A stretch of DNA of 64,000 nt, from the NCBI RefSeq assembly GCF_026262505.1, contig NC_067206.1:5298879-5362878 (forward strand), written 5' to 3'. Under the pieces are notes generated by a model. The model was not told where the DNA came from. It worked only from the letters and a program-made list of their open reading frames with translations, and searched no databases. A program made the translations under genes and the position numbers. Shown here in pieces: positions 30,370-40,169 of this stretch. Numbering within the stretch: position 1 is the first letter of the stretch; each line of letters begins with the position of its first letter. The stretch comes from Trichomonas vaginalis G3. Lineage: Eukaryota; Parabasalia; Trichomonadida; Trichomonadidae.

Positions 30370-31455
30370 TTAGAAGAATTTTCTTATTCTTTCTGGCATA
30401 TTTTTATCTTTCCAGTACTCCCGCTCTAATGGTCCCAGATGAGTTGGTTTAGATTCTCTCAAGTTCTTAGATGGTATAACATCTTCAACGCCTCCTTCAT
30501 ATCTTACTTTATAAGTGTCATCGTTTATGTTGTAGCCAAGTATTTCAATAACCACTCCTCGCTTTGCTTCGTCAATGGTTTCAGCAAGTTTGCCATTACT
30601 ACTTTCGACTAATTTATGTCGAGGGTAAAATGCAATGGAGTCGTCAGCAGCTTTTATAAGATATCCATTACCTTGCGTAGAGTCTACGATATAATAATTT
30701 CGACTTAACCTTAAACGTTTCTTTGTCAACGGTTTGTCGTCAAGAACTACACGAACTTTTGTACCAGGAATGAGGGTAAATTGTGTTGAATTTCTGATAT
30801 TTTGTGTTTGACTTCGTTTCTTTTGTATATACTTTTCTTCTTGTTGTTGTGTCATTGAATTTGGTGTATGTCCTGTTGTAGAATGTGTTGAGGAATTATA
30901 TACTTCGAGAAAATGTTTCATTGTTTCTTCGGTAAAGTCTCGCTCTTGGTTTAAATCTCTGAGCGTTCTTATGAAGCGGTTTATGATGCCGAGTATGTTA
31001 TGGTTATGGTCTTCAGTAGTGTAGTGAGTTATGTTATGCTTAATGAGAAATTCTGTGATTTCATTGCTGAGGTATGCACCGTCTTGGTCTGATGTTAAAG
31101 TACTTGGGCTATGTTCTGCTACAAACTTTTGTAAAACTCTTAACACTTCACGAGTTCCTTTATTCCTCATTGGATATGCATATGCTTTACGAGTGTTAAC
31201 ATTAATGAAGATGAGGAATGGTTTATGTCCTCCTTTTCTGCTTTGAATGAGAGTGTCAAATTGGTATGTGTCAGGAGTGTTGGAGTAAATTGGTAAAAAG
31301 TAGTCGTAAGGGTTTATTTTTGTTTGATGTACAACATTTTTGTCAAAGAACTTTTTAACTTCAGCTCTGTTAGTAAATCCCCAACTTTTTGCTGCTTCAT
31401 TGAACTTCTTAAATGACCTCCACGGTGATGATTCGAATACTTCTTTCAAGCTCAT
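30370..31455 (-). CDS. Maverick integrase (retroviral type)
   Basis: 361 residues, intact. Catalyses insertion of the element's ends into host DNA. The core (about residues 55-200) has the RNase-H-like layout of retroviral and Maverick integrases: YQFDTLIQSRKGGHKPF, ITSDQDGAYLSNE-like block (TLTSDQDGAYLSNEITEF), and LGIINRFIRTLRDLN. The C-terminal third (GVVIEILGYNINDDTYKVRY, EDVIPSKNL) resembles a chromodomain, as known for Maverick integrases. Starts at ATG 31455, 20 bases from the fibre gene stop on the same strand. Near-identical to 60181-61266 in B. Confidence 0.9.
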   Translation of the reverse strand: MSLKEVFESSPWRSFKKFNEAAKSWGFTNRAEVKKFFDKNVVHQTKINPYDYFLPIYSNTPDTYQFDTLIQSRKGGHKPFLIFINVNTRKAYAYPMRNKGTREVLRVLQKFVAEHSPSTLTSDQDGAYLSNEITEFLIKHNITHYTTEDHNHNILGIINRFIRTLRDLNQERDFTEETMKHFLEVYNSSTHSTTGHTPNSMTQQQEEKYIQKKRSQTQNIRNSTQFTLIPGTKVRVVLDDKPLTKKRLRLSRNYYIVDSTQGNGYLIKAADDSIAFYPRHKLVESSNGKLAETIDEAKRGVVIEILGYNINDDTYKVRYEGGVEDVIPSKNLRESKPTHLGPLEREYWKDKNMPERIRKFF

Positions 31456-31474
31456 TTATGTAAAGTTAAAGATT

Positions 31475-34429
31475 TTATTCAAGACGGTACCATGCGAATA
31501 CAGTCATAAATGGTGGCATATAATCTTCACCCGAGCCTGTTGGATTTGTTGTGAAAGTATGGACATGATTTCCTCCTGGTTCAGTTGGTCGAAAAGTCTT
31601 TTTTGCTGAATTGTTATAAGATGGAGATAAAACATCATTGCCAGCTTTATAGTCTGAGTTGTATAATGGGTGGTCTCTTAATGAGTGGCTATGGCCGCCA
31701 GAAAAGTTTGTCGTTCCTGTATGAGTGTGCGCAGGTAAGTTTGCTTCTTTAATTTTCTTCGAGCCTCCTGTTTGCTTTGAAGAGTTAGCACGGTATAAGA
31801 ATTTGTCTACAATCTGCTGCCACGTACCAAAACCCAGAACTGTTGCGGGATTTGTTGAATTCATTGATGTATATAAAGAACCAACAGGATATATAGCTTG
31901 CAATATTTCAGTCTTTAATGTTTGAAGCTCTGTTTTGTCAGCTTTCTTATCATATAAATCTTGAGCAGTGAATTTAACATTATTTTCATCATCCATGACA
32001 TAAACATTTTTACAGCTAATGTCTTTCTTCGTTGTTATGTTTTCATTCGATGTTAAACCTTGTGGAAAGTTAGGAGGTTTATAATATAATGCATCCCCAC
32101 CAGTTCCGCCAACCGTTCCTTCAATACTTTCTATAGCAACAGTTGAGAAGGAGTTATGTGTATGTTCTTTATCTGCTTTTTATCTAACATTGCTGGTAGT
32201 TCATATGTTTCAAAGTTTCTGACATGACCTTCAATGTTCATACATTTGTTATTTAAGGAGTTAAGGGTATCTTTTACGCTTGTACTTGGATTCTCTAAAG
32301 GTGCACTTGAACCAAGGGTATAGTTCAATATTATGTCGTCTGCTCTAACAGTAGTGAAGGATTCATGTGTATGGTTCTTGTCAGCTTTACTATTTAATGT
32401 AGCTTGAAGTTCATTTATATCGGAGATATTGTGTTTATGAGATTTCAAAACTTTGTTCGTTGCGTCAAGTTCTTCATCTTTGTCAGCTTTACTTTTAATA
32501 GCATCTTCAAAAGTTATTTTTGCCTTAACTCTCAAAGTAAATCTTGGTTCAACTAATACACCGTTAACAAAAAGTAGAGCATAAATTTCATCGTTATAAC
32601 CAAATGCTTCTGGTGCTTTACCTGTGTCATACTGTACAGTACAGCTTATGTCATAACCTTTAGCACGAATGTATTTATATCTTCTTTCATTAACATTTTT
32701 GTCTTCACTTCTTCATCCTGTGTTAAATATCCATGGTAGTCCGTTATAATCTGTTCGTCTGAACTTATATAATGAACATGGTTTTTATCTGCTTTTTGTG
32801 AAAGAAGTTCAACAACTTTTGCTTCACTTATGTTACCAGTGTCACTTTCATTTATTTTTGTCAGCATTGCGTTCAAAACTTCATAAAGACTAACTACTTC
32901 TTTTGGTTCTTGAAACAATGAGTCAAAAGTCTTTCTTAACATTACATCTTCAACTGTTATGACTGAGTCAATACCTTTCTCTTTTATTGTCTTAGCTAAC
33001 TGACCTAAAACAACGAACATATAGTCTAAAATATTATCTTCAGTGTTAAACACTATACAGTTTTCACGAATTGTTGTGTTTGTTGCTGTTAAAACTTCTT
33101 TAAACTCAGGATATATATTCAGTAGATTTTCAACAATTGTTTGAACCACTTGTCCTCCTTCATCTAAATCTCTTGCTGCCATTAAAGGATGTAAATTAAT
33201 TGGTTCAATAATTCCGAGACGAGGGTTGTAAGCAAGTCCGTCGAACATATTTTTACGTTTGAGTGCCCAGTTAGTTAGTTTCTTTGTATTATATGTTACT
33301 TTACCCCATAAATTTTTGAGACCGTCAAAGAAACTTCCTGTATTTCCATGTAATTTAGCAAACTCAACATAAAACTTCATGCTATCTATGCCACCAAGAA
33401 AAGCCCAGAGTGCATCTATCTCACTTTGCATGGTTATAAGAGATGCAGTTGTTACACCTGATGAAAATAAAGTAAACAACCACCCTAACCAACTCTTACC
33501 TGCTCCACTTTGTTCTACTTTCACAAAATCACTGATATGACTTTTTAAGTATTCTTTCGTAAGTAATGTGTCTCCAGGTGTAACGTCTCTAACGATATTA
33601 TCTCCGTCAAAAGTCAATGTTCTAACTTGTGTCCGTGCAGCCTTTATTTTAAGCATGCATAGTCTGGTGTTTGAGGAGCAGAAGGCTCGATGTATGTAAT
33701 TTTAAAGAAATCGTCATAATTTTTCTTAAAGGTTTCATATGTTGTTTTGAATGTATTGAACCTCATTATTATATCAAGAAGTTTTGTCAATGAGTCAGCA
33801 ATTGCTTCATCTACTGTTGACGTTTTGAGTTTTATTTCTGCTGAGTCGTTTATGAATGGTACTTGACATTGAGTTGTATATGGGTCAAATCCTGTAGGAC
33901 CCAAATGAAGCAAGTAGTCTAAAATATCACGAACAGACTTTGAGACAGTTGTGTTATCTTTCATGACGATTTCACCATTTACAATGAATGGCATAGTACA
34001 TGAAGTTATTTGTGGGTCAAAACCAGAAGGATTGAAATGAAGCATATAGTTCAGCGCCTCATACACTGACTTATACACTGTTTCATTATTTTTTGACACA
34101 ATTTCACCATTTACAATGAATGGCATTGTCGAAGGAGTTGTTTTTGTATCGAACCCTGAAGGATTGAAGTTAAGAATGCTTTCAAGAGCTTCATATACAG
34201 ACCTATAAACAGTTGTGTCGTTCTTCATGACAACTTCACCATTTACAATGAATGGCATAGTACATGGAGTTAAAATAGGGTCAAACTTTTCATAGTCCTT
34301 CCATGTTATATATTTCTCAGTATTTCCATCAGAAATAACAATATATTTGTCAGTAAGTGTGAGAGAGTATTGACCAAAATATAAACGTTTAGCTCTGTCA
34401 GCTTCATACGCATATGCAGCTATACTCAT
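31475..34429 (-). pseudogene. Fibre protein with bacteriophage-type tail-fibre tip (copy A), broken
   Basis: From N- to C-terminus: four 44-residue repeats (TMPFIVNGEIV...ESILNFNPSGFD), a helical/membrane-like part (KSWLGWLFTLFSSGVTTASL), shaft repeats with SKADKNHTH and ISDINELQATLNS, and a phage tail-collar/gp10-like tip: YPVGSLYTSMNSTNP, WQQIVDKFL, ANLPAHTHTGTT, a variable loop, then HVHTFTTNPTGSGEDYMPPF. Such tips bind receptors in T-even-type phages, with HxH motifs holding metal. Probably a surface fibre for host recognition. Same strand as the integrase; broken in a few places. Confidence 0.8.
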
Positions 34430-34446
34430 ATTTTAATGAGAATAAA

Positions 34447-35219
34447 ATGTTGTTCTATTTGCAAAGTACAGACCCAAACGAATACGGGACAGTAAAGCTA
34501 CAAACAAACTTAGGTCTACAGAATGAGGCGCTTGCATTCAGAATGGTTGACTTCAATACTATCGCTTCATTCGTTATAACAGATGAAACAGATTTCATGG
34601 AGCTTGAAATAGATGGAAAGAAGCACGAAATAAGATTTCACAATAATGTAGAATATAAGATGGAAACATTAGCTGGAGTGTTAAATGCTCTCATAAATAC
34701 TACAATAAACAAGGATAACGAAGAAAACTTAATGAATGTTAAACTTATTGCAGGAGTTTTGAAGTTCAGTTATGCGAAGGAGTTTAAGATAACACGAATG
34801 AGTCATAGAGTCAACTTCTGGGTGCATACCATATGACATTTCCTTTGAAAAGTGTTGACAAAACGATTGAGATGAAATCTGTTCCATACGTATGTTATGG
34901 CAATTGTTTGTACATTGAGTCAAAAATAGCTAATGTCACAGGTATTTCAGGAGTTAATAGTAAAGGTTCAGTAGAATATAAATCCTTCTGTTATGCAGTC
35001 AATTCAATGTTCATTCCAAACGTTCCTGTCATAGCAACTCATTTAGGTAAATGGGTTCGCATTAGTCCTCATAATTTGAAAGACATGCAATTCAGACTTG
35101 TTGACTTTCAAGGAGAGCCTGTAGAACTGAAGGCACCAGTGCGAATGACTGTTGAAGTTGACTTTTTAGAAAATATTAAATGCAACAGCTTACAAGAGAA
35201 CTCAGAGCTAAAAATATAA
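34447..35219 (+). pseudogene. Minor capsid (single jelly roll) candidate of copy A, broken
   Basis: Divergent from the fibre gene with ATG after GAATAAA. Beta-rich: YLQSTDPNEYGTVKLQTNLG, IDGKKHEIRFHNNVEYKM, then SVPYVCYGNCLYIESKIANV and FQGEPVELKAPVRMTVEVDF. Resembles 2804-3549 of copy C, and stands beside the same small gene there. Identification as the Polinton penton-type protein is by pattern, not by a search. Broken. Confidence 0.5.
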
Positions 35220-35422
35220 AGTATGAATGTTATGTATTAGGTCATGAACTTTGGTTGTTGCTGTTTGATGAAACAAATGAGTTAGTTATGTCAGTCAAGA
35301 GAACAGAAAAATATTGTGTTAGTGAAAACTGCACCAAGTCAATAAGATTAGGTTTGCATTATGAAGATGAGTTCGATACTGTTGAAGAAGTTTTGGATAG
35401 ATATTACAAATTGCTAACTTGA
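35180..35422 (+). CDS. 80-residue Maverick protein beside the minor capsid candidate
   Basis: Intact frame overlapping the end of the upstream gene (MQQLTRELRAKNIKYECYVL...VEEVLDRYYKLL). Alpha/beta, acidic C-terminus. Relative of 2563-2793 in copy C by layout. Unknown role, perhaps linked to the capsid. Confidence 0.5.
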   Translation: MQQLTRELRAKNIKYECYVLGHELWLLLFDETNELVMSVKRTEKYCVSENCTKSIRLGLHYEDEFDTVEEVLDRYYKLLT

Positions 35423-35444
35423 AATTTTTGACTACTGACTGCTT

Positions 35445-36053
35445 TAATTTACTAAAACATATTTCAAACAAAGCTTATAGTCTGTGAAAGTTTTGTATAC
35501 TCGTTCGAATATTTATACTTAAACTCAACTCCTGTAGTTCCTGGTGTTTCAATGATGCGGATGTTACCTATTTTCATGAATAGTGGCGTTTGACCACAGC
35601 ATTCGATTTCAGGGTCGAGATAGTCAATGACACATTGTTTCCCTGTTATTCGTGATATAACATTTTCAAGGTCCTCCTTTGTTAGAATTATTTGGTTCTT
35701 GCTTATAAGATTTCAAAAGCTTCTTATCGTCTTTGAGTAAAATTGTTTGGTATAACTGAAGAAGGTAATGGTCTACGTTATCTGAAGGATTTGTTTGAAC
35801 ATTTGTGTAAGGGTTGTCGTTGGCTTCTCTTGAAAGAATTTGGTCCAGTGGTGGATACTCTAACTTAACATCTGATGTAGCGTTAGCGTTTGAAGCTGTT
35901 TAAATTCACCGACTTAAGTTCTGGTTCTTTTTCTTTCAAACACTCTGAACTATAGTTCTTTATGACAATATTGTTTGTCGTTCGTGAGTCAACATTTGAT
36001 GTTGGTTCAATTGGAACATTAACGGCACCAGCTAAGATGGATTTGCTTCTCAT
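35445..36053 (-). pseudogene. Maverick gene of unknown function, broken
   Basis: Minus-strand coding-like tract from ATG 36053 (MRSKSILAGAVNVPIEPTSN) through KLEYPPLDQILSREANDNPY, VDHYLLQLYQTILLKDDKKL, to ISRITGKQCVIDYLDPEIEC. This strand reads as protein better than the overlapping plus frame from 35962. No family recognised. Starts divergently from the next plus-strand gene (25-base gap). Broken. Confidence 0.45.
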
Positions 36054-36078
36054 TTCATATAGAATAAAAACCTTTTAT

Positions 36079-36480
36079 ATGTATGAAATGAACAATATAC
36101 TCGACAAGGGTTTGAATGTAAAGCTAACGAATGAAAATATTGTTGAATTCACTGAGACAGGTGCTGTGTATAAAGATGTAGAACTACTGAACAAAAGAGC
36201 TAAGGGAAGAAGCAGGAACATGAACAAAGGGTGGAAGCCTATAAAAATTTATGTCAATGATGGCTCAGGAGGTTCAAACATAAAGTATGCAGAAAGTTAT
36301 AGAGTTTATGCTCTCAAAGGTGAAAAGCCTTCATTTAAGAACAGCTATTCTAACGCATATCCTCAAAAGCTAACGGATGGGGAAGTGGATGATATGAATG
36401 ACAGCAAAAATATTAACAGAAATGGCGACAGAGATGCATGGAATTTGTTTACCATCAGTCAATTGAAGGTTAAACTTTAA
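36079..36480 (+). CDS. 133-residue Maverick protein of unknown function
   Basis: Start chosen at ATG 36079 (MYEMNNILDKGLNVKLTNEN), because the upstream part of the frame is opposite the divergent gene. Contains KRAKGRSRNMNKGWKPIKIY and a polar C-terminus (NDSKNINRNGDRDAWNLF). Its stop abuts the convergent packaging ATPase. No family recognised; I could not match it to the adenovirus-type protease. Confidence 0.45.
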   Translation: MYEMNNILDKGLNVKLTNENIVEFTETGAVYKDVELLNKRAKGRSRNMNKGWKPIKIYVNDGSGGSNIKYAESYRVYALKGEKPSFKNSYSNAYPQKLTDGEVDDMNDSKNINRNGDRDAWNLFTISQLKVKL

Positions 36481-37334
36481 AACAATGTTGGTCGTTCCCA
36501 TGGAATATTTTTGACTTTAATGGTATTAGTCATGATATGAATCTCAAGGTATGAACGAGGAGAGATGAGAGACTTATATGCTTCCCAAATTTCTTCAAAA
36601 GGTAATGTTATACCTGACTGTTTCCAAATGAGTTCAATATCATACGTGAGAAACCTTGAAAGATAACGAAGTCAGTTATGAGACGTTTTATGTTTAAAGC
36701 TAAAAACCTCCATGTTTGCATAAGTATTGCTACAGTTAAGTGGTAATGTCTGACTTTAGTAATGATGTTAGCTAATGGTGAGTCTGGTTTTGACACTAAA
36801 CCTTTTCCGGCGAAGTCGTCACAAACAACAAGTGTTTGAAGGATATTTTTTGAAGGGGTATTTTGAAAGTTTTGATAGAATGTAGTTTGTCAGTCGTTTC
36901 ATATCGTAAACTCCTGAGTATTGACGTAAGTGGTGTTTGTCAATAATTCTTTCCATCTCCTCAGAAGTCTTTTGCATTCCTGACTGTATAAATTCAACGA
37001 TGGCATAATATTTCCTCTTACGTCGAATGTAACGTTGAAGAAATTCAATGAGTTCACTGTCTGGAACTTTAACGACAGAGGCTTGAACTTTTGACATAAA
37101 TGTTTTCGCTGTTGAGTCCATAGAGTCTGAAGTTGCTGATATAATGATTTGGTCATAGTAAGAGTCGTTTCCTAAACGTTCTGTTATGAGTATATGACGA
37201 ATGAGGTTAAATGTCTTACCTGAACCCATCTTTCCACAATAGAAATAAACACCATTTGAACAGAACTCATCTTTGCTGAAAGGAAGAATAAGAGAAGAGT
37301 TAAGTTTGTCTGTAGTTTCATTCATGTCCTTCAT
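36478..37334 (-). pseudogene. FtsK/HerA-type DNA packaging ATPase, broken
   Basis: Pumps the element's DNA into the capsid in Polinton-type viruses. Walker A is clear: GVYFYCGKMGSGKTFNLIRH, about residues 28-47; a later CDDFAGKGLVSKPDSPLANI stretch gives the acidic Walker B side, followed by VRHYHLTVAILMQTWRFLAL, the sensor-like Gln segment of A32-type ATPases. About 285 codons, usual for this family. Flanked by virion-type genes. Broken. Confidence 0.8.
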
Positions 37335-37375
37335 CTACATCATGTATTAAATGCTTCATTTTATCTCCATTAAAA

Positions 37376-38254
37376 ATGCAAGTCAGAAATATTCAGAACA
37401 TAGCACCGAGTCTAACTGACAAGAGTATAAAGATATACTATGAACACGTTATGATGAAACCTACCAAAATTCAAGAAAGTCAGTATACTTATGAATATCC
37501 AAGACACTGGGTAGAGTATGTAGGAGGTGAGAAAGCTATTGAAATCAGACAGGTTCGAAGTATTCCAGCAGGAAGAACAATATTATTGAAGAACTTTAAT
37601 GTTTTGAGTATAATGATGAAACAAAGAAGCAAGATAGTTTCCTGTTGCTGTGTATGTGAACTAGACACAGGAGATGACATGAAAGTTTTTAACACAAAGC
37701 TTCAAACGGTAGTGAGAGAACAACTGACTGCGGAAGGACATCCATTACCTTCAGAAGTTACCATAGCATATAATTTTGAAACAAACTCAATAGATTTTAA
37801 AGTCGTCTCTGCAAAGAAGTCAGGTTTTACATTTAATGAAGCAGATGTATATTCGAATGAAAACTTCAAAGCTATTGCATGGTTAGATAATGACGATTGC
37901 TTTAAGAAAATATTTAAATTCAGTGACTCAAAGATGTCAATAGATGACCTTCGTGGAATGTTACCATCGACGTTTACAGTAGAAGGTTCAGCAGGATTGC
38001 TTACAAGATTGTCAATTGGTGGTATTTGGTCTCGTGAGAACATTGTTATAAAATCCAGTATAAGTGAATTTGCTGAAGAATCTATATTATGTCTTTCAAA
38101 CTATATGTATTCGCCGCCGAAGCATTATAGTATAACAAACTTTGTCAGTAAGTTTAACATAAGACTTGTCGAACCTTCTTCAATGAAAGATGTTGTGCTA
38201 CCTAAAGACGGAAAGGATGGACTCATTATTGAGATGATTTTAATTGCATATTAA
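37376..38254 (+). CDS. 292-residue putative virion protein
   Basis: Intact, divergent from the ATPase. Reads MQVRNIQNIAPSLTDKSIKI, RHWVEYVGGEKAIEIRQVRS, and a C-terminal part (IVIKSSISEFAEESILCLSN, FNIRLVEPSSMKDVVL) with a strand pattern like the end of the minor capsid candidate. Followed without gap by two small genes (stop TAA directly joined to the next ATG), so probably one transcription unit. Could be a second jelly-roll capsid protein; not confirmed. Confidence 0.5.
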   Translation: MQVRNIQNIAPSLTDKSIKIYYEHVMMKPTKIQESQYTYEYPRHWVEYVGGEKAIEIRQVRSIPAGRTILLKNFNVLSIMMKQRSKIVSCCCVCELDTGDDMKVFNTKLQTVVREQLTAEGHPLPSEVTIAYNFETNSIDFKVVSAKKSGFTFNEADVYSNENFKAIAWLDNDDCFKKIFKFSDSKMSIDDLRGMLPSTFTVEGSAGLLTRLSIGGIWSRENIVIKSSISEFAEESILCLSNYMYSPPKHYSITNFVSKFNIRLVEPSSMKDVVLPKDGKDGLIIEMILIAY

Positions 38255-38479
38255 ATGAGTTTGTTTTTGAAGGTCATTCATGATGAAATAATTGTTGTAG
38301 AAGATGTTAGCAATTGTTCAGACATTTTGAAGCGTATAGATGATATAAGAAATAAGTTAGATAGACCGCAAAGCGGTGAGGGCGAAGCCCGTGAGAACGT
38401 TTATGTTTCATTGACTTTCTCCAGTAACGAGAGCTTTTATGAGATAATATTGAAGAGAGATGATTTTAATATGGTGTAA
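38255..38479 (+). CDS. 74-residue protein with a GC-rich mini-hairpin in frame
   Basis: ATG immediately follows the previous stop. MSLFLKVIHDEIIVVEDVSN then DDIRNKLDRPQ; the mini-hairpin at 38366-38390 codes for SGEGEA in the middle, then a beta-rich end. Unknown function; part of the 37376-39006 gene row. Confidence 0.5.
   Translation: MSLFLKVIHDEIIVVEDVSNCSDILKRIDDIRNKLDRPQSGEGEARENVYVSLTFSSNESFYEIILKRDDFNMV
38366..38390. repeat. GC-rich double mini-hairpin in frame in a 74-residue gene
   Basis: CCGCAAAGCGG then GGGCGAAGCCC, the reverse order of the minus-strand copies, so the motif is again in the same orientation relative to the gene. Confidence 0.65.
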
Positions 38480-38830
38480 ATGGTAGCTTGGGCAGCTTTA
38501 GGCGCAATGGGAACAAAAGCATTAGCATTTGGAGCAAAAGCACTTGGAGCTTATGACGCAGTAAATAAAATGAGTGGAGGAAGGGTTTCAAAGACATTAG
38601 ATGCAAATAAAGGAAAGATTGGAGGCTGGGTTGCAAAGAAGTTAAGATTAAATAAAATAGGGCTCATAAATAAAGCATCCAATTTGGTTGCGACTGAGTC
38701 AGAAAATGCTTTAGGAAAGGACGATGAGTTTGCAAAACACGCAAAAGACTTTAATGACCAGATGAAAGGTGAAACAATGCATTTAAATAGAGTCGATGGA
38801 ACTAAAGAAAATGTTTCTTCTCCACAGTAG
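38480..38830 (+). CDS. 116-residue Gly/Ala-rich protein
   Basis: ATG directly joined to the previous stop. N-terminus MVAWAALGAMGTKALAFGAK is amphipathic and Gly/Ala-rich, then KTLDANKGKIGGWVAKKLRL and a polar tail (DEFAKHAKDFNDQMKGETMH). Such a helix could bind membranes or the inner capsid, as membrane-active minor proteins of adenovirus-like viruses do; this is an analogy, not a match. Confidence 0.45.
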   Translation: MVAWAALGAMGTKALAFGAKALGAYDAVNKMSGGRVSKTLDANKGKIGGWVAKKLRLNKIGLINKASNLVATESENALGKDDEFAKHAKDFNDQMKGETMHLNRVDGTKENVSSPQ

Positions 38831-39006
38831 TTCTTCCGTATGGTCCCTATGGAATGTATGGAAACCCTTACGAAAGACCATTTGACCCATTGACTGGTGG
38901 AAGTAATTGGTATCATTACGGACGAAGAAGAAAGACAGTCAAGTTGGAGACAGATGTTAAGAAAGCAACTAAAAAGAAACCAAGGAAGAGAGTTATAAAG
39001 CAATGA
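38831..39006 (+). pseudogene. Basic tail protein at the inner edge of the right terminal repeat
   Basis: Coding-like segment with LPYGPYGMYGNPYERPFDPL, then YHYGRRRKTVKLETD and a Lys/Arg-rich end KKPRKRVIKQ. Aromatic/Gly-rich then strongly basic, so a DNA-condensing virion peptide is plausible. The start is unclear; it may once have belonged to the 116-residue gene. Its last codons lie in the terminal repeat. Confidence 0.4.
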
Positions 39007-39014
39007 ATTCAACA

Positions 39015-39060
39015 GGGTAGAAATGAGGTTAGAAATCGGGTTAGATCTAACCATCTACCC
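39015..39060. repeat. A-type palindromic tag 6
   Basis: Mirror image of tag 1 in the right terminal repeat. Confidence 0.9.
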
Positions 39061-39106
39061 TAAATTTATTTTTGTGCTATGTTTTCATACGCGTGAAGAA
39101 AAAACC

Positions 39107-40097
39107 AGAATTTTCGAAAAAGTGACACCAACTATTAAAGTTATTTTATTACTAGATTTATTTACAAATTATAAGATAATATCATTAACCGAATATATTT
39201 TTAATATAAATAAAAAACTTTTTTATACAAAAAATTACAATCAATCGATAAATATTATAAAACATTTATTCCAAAAAGATTAAGTAATAGGTGGGATCCT
39301 GCATATAATATAATTTTATGTCATAAAGTTTACAAATTTTAGATGGACCACAGTGAGAATGTGAGTGGTTAATTTAAAGGTGGTCTGATAAAGATCTCGA
39401 AGCTTACTCAACACAGCATGAAGCAGTTTCTAATACACAATCTTACTAGTGGTGTTTCGGTCGCCAGCGCTCTCATAGGGGTGCTGATTTCAAAAACCAC
39501 TACTTCAAATTATTCAACAATACTCAATGCATCATGAAGCAGTTTCCAATTCAACAATACTCAACATAGCATGAAGCAGTTTCTAATAAATATATACATA
39601 TATAAATATATACATATATAAATATATACATATATAAATATATACATATATAAATATATACATATATAAATATATACATATATACATATATAAATATATA
39701 CATATATAAATATATACATATATAAATATATACATATATAAATATATACATATATAAATATATACATATATAAATATATACATATATAAATATATACATA
39801 TATAAATATATACATATATAAATATACATATATATATATAAATATACATATATATATATAAATATACATATATATATATAAATATACATATATATATATA
39901 TAAATATACATATATATATATAAATATACATATATATATATAAATATACATATATATATATAAATATACATATATATATATAAATATACATATATATATA
40001 TAAATATACATATATATATAAATATATAAATAACAAAATACAATCAAAAAATAGTGTTTGGAAATTTAAGGTTAAGTGTCACTTTTTCGTAAATTCT
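39107..40097. mobile_element. DNA element nested in the right terminal repeat of Maverick A
   Basis: 991 bp with inverted ends AGAATTT(T/A)CGAAAAAGTGACAC, the same end family as 10863-12814. The left terminal repeat gives the empty site (GCGTGAAG joined to GTAGTG), so the insertion is later than Maverick A; 8-10 extra bases lie on each side, and both flanks carry ACC or CC at the ends. Inside: three copies of GCATGAAGCAGTTTC-type repeats (39412-39585) and a long AT microsatellite. No intact gene; a short coding-like scrap (about 39120-39283) is not assignable. Confidence 0.7.
39590..40030. repeat. AT microsatellite (TATACATATATAAATA and variants)
   Basis: About 440 bp of 16- to 20-bp units made of TATA, ACATATA and AAATA. 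The three long minus-strand frames here are shadows made of Tyr/Ile repeats. Confidence 0.95.
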
Positions 40098-40169
40098 ACC
40101 ACACTCGGTAGTGATATCATTAATTTTTATTTTATTTTTTATTTTATTTTTTATTTTAATTTTATATAA

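Noticed and set aside
35962-36078. Upstream extension of the 133-residue gene
   Set aside because: The opposite strand here codes better (start of the 35445-36053 gene), so the start was placed at 36079.
36079-36480. Adenovirus-type maturation protease expected in Polintons
   Set aside because: No His...Asp/Glu...Gln...Cys arrangement could be recognised here or in other genes of the window; no protease was called.
39551-40047. Three overlapping minus-strand frames of about 155-160 codons made of Tyr/Ile repeats
   Set aside because: They are translations of the AT microsatellite in all three frames; not genes.
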